NCBI RefSeq assembly: GCF_018070025.1
Contig: NZ_JAGPYQ010000001.1
Coordinates: forward strand, 2,170,001 to 2,234,000
Origin: Streptomyces liliiviolaceus
GTDB lineage: Bacteria; Actinomycetota; Actinomycetes; Streptomycetales; Streptomycetaceae
Length of the DNA: 64,000 bases
Direction of reading: 5' to 3'
Under the pieces are notes generated by a model. That model was not told the origin of the DNA. It was given only the letters and a program-made list of their open reading frames with translations, and did no database searches. Below, in pieces: positions 59,226-64,000 of the stretch; the stretch's first letter is position 1, and the number at the start of each line of letters is the position of its first letter. The position numbers and the translations under genes are program-made.

Positions 59226-59754
59226 GAGCGGCGTCTTCAAGGGCGCAGCCCGCATGCCGGGTGGCCAGATCCCCTACCGGGCGCTGTCCCCGAAGGCCAG
59301 GCAGCTCACCCGGGCGCTGGAGAACGGCCACATACCCATCCGGCCCGGCGAGGTGAACGTCTCCCATCTCTCCGAACTCCAGAGCTTCCACGGGGTCGAG
59401 CACGCCATCATCCAGAACCCGGCGGGGGATCTGCGTCTCTTCCGGGGGACGGAGCGGACCAGCTCCATCCCGCGGGACCTCAGGGGCCAGGATTACGACT
59501 TCATCGCCCATACGCACCCGGAAGACCGAATTCCCGGACCGCCCAACCGAATAGAACAGGCGCAGGGAATGCCCAACAGTATGTCGCGGGACCTGGAGTA
59601 CAAAGCGTCGGATCATATGGAAGTGGTCGTCAGCCGGGACGGAAACCTGCGGTTCTTCGACGGTGACGGGATCCGTGAACTGCCGCAGGGAACGTACCCT
59701 GAGGGTGGTCCGGTGAATCCTTTGGGGTTCATCGTTCCCGTGCAAATGGGATGA
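58198..59754 (+). CDS. Short T7SS-type toxin with HTHP tip
   Basis: 518 residues. Residues 1-342 duplicate the RHS toxin N-terminus (T7SS signal, coiled coil, hydrophobic segment). After about residue 343, the tip (176 residues) has no RHS repeats: LSPKARQLTRALENGHIPIRPG, FHGVEHAIIQNPAGDLRLFRG, then DYDFIAHTHPEDRIPGPP, and MSRDLEYKASDHMEVVVSRDGN. The E…HTHP…SRD order is reminiscent of the JAMM (JAB) metalloprotease motif or DUF4329, but spacing is not standard. ATG start at 58198. Function is inferred from architecture. Confidence 0.8.
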   Translation: MAGYRPTDWHVLDLEKDPTPGDPVRVKSLAKSLHDFADDVQDALRLVKGMAEEDAVLTMVGKTAEVFRDEFSGVPKNLKKLKKSYDLAGDALAAYWPELERAQTLADKALAKGRDAQADLSSAKSKLSSADSWVTRANKEADKYKDDPGSAGKDVEKPDEAKVRAATRDAQSAKDAHTAAQSDVTSAQSALDAAKKMAADARQMREDAAGEAKRKLDDASDAGIQNRKWYEEVGDWFVDNWDTIVAVCKVVVAVLGIIAMIIGGPILGAIVLIAALVVLADTLNKYMKGQASLWDVAFAALDCIPGMKGLTTLGGLAKGLKGLRSLNGIKAGMKGMAEGVRGMSGVFKGAARMPGGQIPYRALSPKARQLTRALENGHIPIRPGEVNVSHLSELQSFHGVEHAIIQNPAGDLRLFRGTERTSSIPRDLRGQDYDFIAHTHPEDRIPGPPNRIEQAQGMPNSMSRDLEYKASDHMEVVVSRDGNLRFFDGDGIRELPQGTYPEGGPVNPLGFIVPVQMG

Positions 59755-59804
59755 CCGATGTGCATACGTTGGCATGAACCGCGCCGCGGAAAGGGAAAGC
59801 CGTA

Positions 59805-60524
59805 ATGAGTAGTGAATACGCCTCGTGTGTCTTCTGCGGGGAATTCGTCCTGCACATCCCCGGGTGGGCCAGCGATGTTCCCTCGTACCGGCTCATGCGG
59901 GCGACCTGGCAGGAGGAGCACGCGTTCGTGGTCGGGTCGCTCCACTTCTCCTGCCTGCGGGCGTCGCCCGCCCGGGAGGAGTTCGCCGCCGAGTTCGCGG
60001 GGATCGCGACAGGGCACGGGAGGGAGATCACGTTCCAGGCGGCCGGCGGGACCCAGACCCTGGTCCAGCCCGGTCTCGGGTACGTCGAGGAGATCTTCCG
60101 GGGCGACGAATGCGCCGTCCACCGCAGCGACACCCGGGACAGCTGGCTCGTACAGGAGCACGCCGGGCCCTGGTACGTGCTGGACCGGCCCCAGATGGAG
60201 GCCATCGCGCAGGGGAAGCCACCTCGTCTCGACCCCGGTGTGGAGCGGATCGTGCTCCCGGGCGAGCCGATGGCGGACCTCGCCGACGCCACGCTCACCG
60301 AACTCCTGGACGGCCTCGGCGTCACGGACCGGTATCCGGGCCTCGCGGCGGGGGAGCCGGAGTACGAGTTCTGGAAGTACTTCGCCCCCAAGCGCGTACT
60401 GGAGTACGCCGTGATCGCCACCCCGCCCCTGCCGACGGAGGCGGCCGCGTTCCTGCGCGACTACGCCCCGGGGTACCAGCCGATCGACTTCGACGCGCTC
60501 GAAGGTGACGAACTGCGGGGCTGA
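59805..60524 (+). CDS. Candidate immunity protein for toxin 2
   Basis: 239 residues. MSSEYASCVFCGEFVLHIPGW starts with a CxxC; FSCL near residue 48 may add a ligand. The middle is β-rich (LVQPGLGYVEEIFRGDECAVH); VTDRYPGLAAGEPEYEFWKYF near residue 180. No known family. ATG 59805 lies 50 bp after the toxin stop. Its location favours immunity or accessory function. Confidence 0.62.
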   Translation: MSSEYASCVFCGEFVLHIPGWASDVPSYRLMRATWQEEHAFVVGSLHFSCLRASPAREEFAAEFAGIATGHGREITFQAAGGTQTLVQPGLGYVEEIFRGDECAVHRSDTRDSWLVQEHAGPWYVLDRPQMEAIAQGKPPRLDPGVERIVLPGEPMADLADATLTELLDGLGVTDRYPGLAAGEPEYEFWKYFAPKRVLEYAVIATPPLPTEAAAFLRDYAPGYQPIDFDALEGDELRG

Positions 60525-60594
60525 GAATGTGGGGCGTCGATGCCTTGAAGGCCCTCCGTCGGCATCGCCGACAGGGCGTGGGCGCCCGAAGAGT

Positions 60595-60622
60595 TTGACG
60601 CGCGTCCCCCCGGGGGTATCCT
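60595..60622 (+). promoter_or_regulatory. Promoter of the rpsJ (S10) operon
   Basis: TTGACG (60595-60600), 16 bp, TATCCT (60617-60622). It gives a leader of about 375 nt before rpsJ, with no gene between 60525 and 61006. Confidence 0.82.
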
Positions 60623-60919
60623 CTCCGGCTCGATTCGCCAGCTCCGTGCCCCGTATGGCAGACTGTCGGGGTTGCTCGGTTGAGTGCCGATGCTGCGCGC
60701 CTCCCGCCGGGAGGACCGGAAGCGAGTCCCACAGTACTCGTCGCCCCAACTGCCCCAGGGCAGCGCTGGGGCGGACGTACGGGAATCTTCCGGGAAGTGT
60801 CAGCGGGGTGCAGACCAGGCACCCGGTGGGTGTTTTGCCCCCGGTCCTGCGGTCGTCTTTGGGATGGGCCGTGTCCCTGGTAGGGAAATCCGCTTGTGGA
60901 TATCTCTGCGGCAAGGACG

Positions 60920-60944
60920 CGACACACCCGACCGCGTGGGTCGG
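60920..60944 (+). promoter_or_regulatory. 25-nt leader motif shared with the rpsL leader
   Basis: Identical to 36505-36529, with the CCGACC/GGTCGG hairpin, 63-87 bp before the rpsJ start. A leader element shared by two ribosomal operons. Confidence 0.8.
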
Positions 60945-61006
60945 AGACAGGACGCGAACCCGCGGGTTGCAGAGCGTTTCACTAGACAAAGGACTACTGA
61001 GTAGCC

Positions 61007-61315
61007 ATGGCGGGACAGAAGATCCGCATCCGGCTCAAGGCCTACGACCACGAGGTCATCGACTCCTCGGCGAAGAAGATCGTCGAGACGGTGACGCGCA
61101 CTGGTGCGTCGGTCGCGGGCCCGGTGCCGCTGCCCACTGAGAAGAACGTGTACTGCGTCATCAAGTCGCCGCACAAGTACAAGGACTCGCGCGAGCACTT
61201 CGAGATGCGCACGCACAAGCGCCTGATCGACATTCTCGACCCGACCCCCAAGACCGTTGACTCTTTGATGCGACTCGACCTCCCGGCCGGTGTCGACATC
61301 GAGATCAAGCTCTAA
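61007..61315 (+). CDS. rpsJ: 30S ribosomal protein S10
   Basis: 102 residues. [26 protein letters not shown] and [35 protein letters not shown] are the S10 signature. It also acts as NusE in antitermination. ATG at 61007; the S10 operon starts here. Confidence 0.98.
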   Translation: MAGQKIRIRLKAYDHEVIDSSAKKIVETVTRTGASVAGPVPLPTEKNVYCVIKSPHKYKDSREHFEMRTHKRLIDILDPTPKTVDSLMRLDLPAGVDIEIKL

Positions 61316-61331
61316 GGGATGTGGTCTGAGA

Positions 61332-61976
61332 ATGGCTAAGCAGATCAAGGGCATCCTGGGCGAGAAGCTCGGCATGACGCAGGTGTGGGACGAGAACAAC
61401 CGTGTTGTTCCGGTCACCGTCGTCAAGGCCAGCCCCAACGTCGTGACCCAGGTCCGTACGAATGACGTCGACGGCTACGAGTCGGTCCAGATCGCCTTCG
61501 GCGAGATCGACCCGCGCAAGGTGAACAAGCCCCTCAAGGGCCACTTCGCCAAGGCCGACGTCACTCCCCGCCGTCACCTCGTCGAGATCCGTACCGCTGA
61601 CGCCAGCGAGTACGTCCTCGGCCAGGAGATCACCGCTGAGACCTTCGAGTCCGGCATCAAGGTGGACGTGACCGGTACGAGCAAGGGCAAGGGCTTCGCC
61701 GGTGTCATGAAGCGTCACAACTTCAAGGGACTCGGCGCCGGTCACGGCACCCAGCGCAAGCACCGCTCTCCCGGTTCCATCGGTGGCTGCGCCACCCCGG
61801 GCCGTGTGTTCAAGGGCCTCCGCATGGCGGGTCGCATGGGCAACGAGCGCGTCACCACCCAGAACCTGACCGTCCACGCCGTTGACGCGGAGAAGGGTCT
61901 GCTGCTCATCAAGGGCGCGGTCCCCGGTCCGAACGGCGGCCTCGTCCTGGTCCGCACCGCGGCCAAGGGGGCCTGA
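61332..61976 (+). CDS. rplC: 50S ribosomal protein L3
   Basis: 214 residues. [21 protein letters not shown] starts, and [32 protein letters not shown] is the L3 tip near the peptidyl-transferase centre. ATG 61332 was chosen 16 bp after rpsJ's stop; a longer in-frame start overlaps rpsJ. Confidence 0.97.
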   Translation: MAKQIKGILGEKLGMTQVWDENNRVVPVTVVKASPNVVTQVRTNDVDGYESVQIAFGEIDPRKVNKPLKGHFAKADVTPRRHLVEIRTADASEYVLGQEITAETFESGIKVDVTGTSKGKGFAGVMKRHNFKGLGAGHGTQRKHRSPGSIGGCATPGRVFKGLRMAGRMGNERVTTQNLTVHAVDAEKGLLLIKGAVPGPNGGLVLVRTAAKGA

Positions 61977-61983
61977 GGTACCG

Positions 61984-62640
61984 ATGAGCACTGTTGACAT
62001 CATTTCGCCGGCAGGCGACAAGACCGGGACGGTCGAGCTCCCCGCGGAGATCTTCGACGTCGAGAAGATCAGCATCCCGCTGCTTCACCAGGTCGTAGTC
62101 GCCCAGCTGGCCGCTGCCCGCCAGGGCACGCACAAGACCAAGACCCGCGGCGAGGTTCGTGGTGGCGGTAAGAAGCCTTACCGTCAGAAGGGCACCGGCC
62201 GCGCGCGCCAGGGCTCGACCCGCGCCCCGCAGTTCGCCGGTGGTGGCGTCGTCCACGGCCCGCAGCCGCGTGACTACTCGCAGCGGACCCCGAAGAAGAT
62301 GAAGGCCGCGGCCCTGCGCCACGCCCTCACCGACCGGGCCCGCAACGCTCGCATCCACGTCGTCTCCGGCGTGATCGAGGGCGACAACCCCTCCACCAAG
62401 GCCGCGAAGGTCCTGCTCGGCAAGATCTCGGAGCGCAAGAACCTGCTCCTGGTCATCGACCGTGCCGACGAGGCCGCGCTGCTCTCCGCGCGCAACCTGC
62501 CCCAGGTCCACATCCTGGAGCCGGGCCAGCTGAACACGTACGACGTTCTCGTCTCGGACGACGTGGTCTTCACCCAGGCCGCTTTCGAGTCCTTCGTGTC
62601 TGGCCCCCAGGCCGCTGACACCGAAGGGAGCGAAGCCTGA
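61984..62640 (+). CDS. rplD: 50S ribosomal protein L4
   Basis: 218 residues. [48 protein letters not shown] is the exit-tunnel loop (core [18 protein letters not shown]). ATG 61984 is 7 bp past rplC. In E. coli L4 represses the S10 operon by acting on its leader; the long leader here makes autocontrol plausible. Stop overlaps rplW (TGATG). Confidence 0.97.
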   Translation: MSTVDIISPAGDKTGTVELPAEIFDVEKISIPLLHQVVVAQLAAARQGTHKTKTRGEVRGGGKKPYRQKGTGRARQGSTRAPQFAGGGVVHGPQPRDYSQRTPKKMKAAALRHALTDRARNARIHVVSGVIEGDNPSTKAAKVLLGKISERKNLLLVIDRADEAALLSARNLPQVHILEPGQLNTYDVLVSDDVVFTQAAFESFVSGPQAADTEGSEA

Positions 62641-63056
62641 TGGCTACGCGTCACCCGAGCATTGCCCCCAAGGCGGCCAAGGCCGCCAAGGCCGCGCGCA
62701 TCGCCAAGGCGAAGCGCCACGAGGCCGAGGGCAAGAACACCGTTGAGACGCCGCTGAGCAAGAGCTTCACGGATCCCCGTGACGTCCTCATCAAGCCGGT
62801 CGTCTCCGAGAAGAGCTACGCGCTGCTCGACGAGGGCAAGTACACCTTCGTCGTCGCGCCGGGCGCCAACAAGACCCAGATCAAGCAGGCCGTCCAGGCG
62901 GTCTTCTCGGTCAAGGTCACCGGGGTCAACACGATCAACCGCCAGGGGAAGCGCAAGCGGACCAAGAGCGGCTTCGGCAAGCGTGCTGACACCAAGCGCG
63001 CCATCGTGACCCTCGCTGAGGGCGACCGTATCGACATCTTCGGCCAGGCCTCCTAA
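62640..63056 (+). CDS. rplW: 50S ribosomal protein L23
   Basis: 138 residues. The Lys/Ala-rich extension (residues 10-30) precedes the core [45 protein letters not shown] (about 45-90). L23 binds SRP and trigger factor at the exit port. The N-terminal extension is typical of Streptomyces. The ATG overlaps the rplD stop. Confidence 0.97.
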   Translation: MATRHPSIAPKAAKAAKAARIAKAKRHEAEGKNTVETPLSKSFTDPRDVLIKPVVSEKSYALLDEGKYTFVVAPGANKTQIKQAVQAVFSVKVTGVNTINRQGKRKRTKSGFGKRADTKRAIVTLAEGDRIDIFGQAS

Positions 63057-63095
63057 CGGAGCGCCCTGGTCCGAATATCGGACGAGGACTGAGAA

Positions 63096-63932
63096 ATGGG
63101 AATCCGCAAGTACAAGCCGACTACGCCGGGGCGTCGTGGCTCCAGCGTCGCCGACTTCGTCGAGGTCACGCGGTCCACGCCGGAGAAGTCGCTGGTCCGC
63201 CCCCTGCACAGCAAGGGCGGCCGTAACAACGCCGGTCGTGTGACCGTTCGCCACCAGGGTGGCGGACACAAGCGCGCCTACCGCGTCATCGACTTCCGTC
63301 GGCACGACAAGGACGGCGTGCCGGCGAAGGTCGCGCACATCGAGTACGACCCCAACCGCACCGCGCGCATCGCGCTGCTTCACTACGCGGACGGCGAGAA
63401 GCGCTACATCCTCGCCCCCCGCAACCTGTCGCAGGGCGACCGTGTCGAGAACGGTCCCGGGGCCGACATCAAGCCGGGCAACAACCTGGCCCTCCGCAAC
63501 ATCCCGGTCGGTACCACGATCCACGCGATCGAGCTCCGTCCCGGTGGCGGTGCCAAGTTCGCCCGCTCCGCCGGTGCCTCCGTGCAGCTGCTCGCGAAGG
63601 AGGGCCAGATGGCCCACCTGCGCATGCCGTCCGGAGAGATCCGCCTGGTCGACGTGCGCTGCCGCGCCACCGTCGGCGAGGTCGGCAACGCCGAGCAGTC
63701 GAACATCAACTGGGGCAAGGCCGGCCGCAAGCGCTGGCTGGGCGTCCGCCCGACCGTTCGCGGTGTGGCGATGAACCCGGTTGACCACCCGCACGGTGGT
63801 GGTGAAGGCAAGACCTCCGGTGGTCGTCACCCGGTCTCGCCGTGGGGTCAGAAGGAGGGTCGTACTCGTTCGCCGAAGAAGGCTTCGAACAAGTACATCG
63901 TCCGCCGCCGCAAGACGAACAAGAAGCGCTAG
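63096..63932 (+). CDS. rplB: 50S ribosomal protein L2
   Basis: 278 residues. [17 protein letters not shown] starts, and the end [26 protein letters not shown] has the His close to the peptidyl-transferase centre. ATG at 63096 follows GGACTGAGAA. Confidence 0.98.
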   Translation: MGIRKYKPTTPGRRGSSVADFVEVTRSTPEKSLVRPLHSKGGRNNAGRVTVRHQGGGHKRAYRVIDFRRHDKDGVPAKVAHIEYDPNRTARIALLHYADGEKRYILAPRNLSQGDRVENGPGADIKPGNNLALRNIPVGTTIHAIELRPGGGAKFARSAGASVQLLAKEGQMAHLRMPSGEIRLVDVRCRATVGEVGNAEQSNINWGKAGRKRWLGVRPTVRGVAMNPVDHPHGGGEGKTSGGRHPVSPWGQKEGRTRSPKKASNKYIVRRRKTNKKR

Positions 63933-63944
63933 GAGCGGGTTTAG

Positions 63945-64000
63945 ATGCCGCGCAGTCTCAAGAAGGGACCCTTCGTCGACGACCACCTGATCAAGAAGGT
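63945..64000 (+). CDS. rpsS: 30S ribosomal protein S19 (3' end outside window)
   Basis: The first 18 residues, MPRSLKKGPFVDDHLIKK, are enough to recognise S19. GGAGCGGG lies 8 bp upstream. The rest is beyond the window. Confidence 0.95.
   Translation, partial: MPRSLKKGPFVDDHLIKK

Overview
This window is a high-GC actinobacterial chromosome segment, almost certainly from Streptomyces or a very close relative. The evidence is a strong third-position G/C bias, frequent GTG and a TTG start, Tat-type and lipoprotein exports, an XRE/DUF397/ATPase regulatory trio, and gene order: nuoMN, then htpX; tRNA-Thr, tRNA-Met, rpmG and a hadA/hadB-like pair; tRNA-Trp, secE, nusG, rplK, rplA; rplJ-rplL; rpoB-rpoC; rpsL-rpsG-fusA-tuf; and finally rpsJ-rplC-rplD-rplW-rplB-rpsS. 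Both ends are cut: nuoM lacks its 5' end and rpsS its 3' end.

Layout. 1-2.5 kb holds the end of the NADH dehydrogenase operon. 2.7-12.6 kb is a mixed housekeeping and accessory stretch: an HtpX protease with a YccF membrane protein, a barstar-like and a SUKH-family protein, an amino-acid permease, a YeaQ-type membrane protein, YajQ, tRNA-Tyr, an SDR/NmrA-like protein, a lipoprotein and a cytosine-deaminase-like amidohydrolase. 12.8-21.2 kb carries tRNAs, L33, two MaoC-like dehydratase subunits, a TetR/MFS pair sharing one operator sequence, MurB, adenosine deaminase and an aspartate aminotransferase. 21.3-41 kb is the core transcription/translation block. Two paralogous lipoprotein genes sit between rplA and rplJ, and a DUF1707 membrane protein sits between rpoC and rpsL.

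Between tuf (ends 40.96 kb) and rpsJ (starts 61.0 kb), two blocks of ribosomal genes are separated by about 20 kb of accessory DNA. It holds a GH115-type secreted glycosidase, a MarR regulator with an oxidoreductase preceded by two matching operator-like sites, a decayed Uma2-like gene, the ATPase/XRE/DUF397 trio, a YwqG/DUF1963 protein, a run of small immunity-like genes ending in a tandem SUKH-3 protein, and two polymorphic toxins. The toxins share a nearly identical ~340-residue N-terminal secretion/linker module. One continues into a full RHS shell with a ~100-residue C-terminal tip; the other goes straight into a different tip carrying an HTHP motif. Each is followed by a small gene that could be its immunity protein. 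This module-swapping toxin locus is the most interesting part of the window.

Regulatory sequence is abundant. There are long-stem terminators after many units, a promoter-like TGGACA/TACACT pair before rpoB, promoters and long leaders before rplJ, rpsL and rpsJ (the rpsL and rpsJ leaders share an identical 25-nt segment), matched operators for the TetR and MarR regulators, and a dispersed repeat family with the core GCGCAGTTCCCCGCGCCCC.
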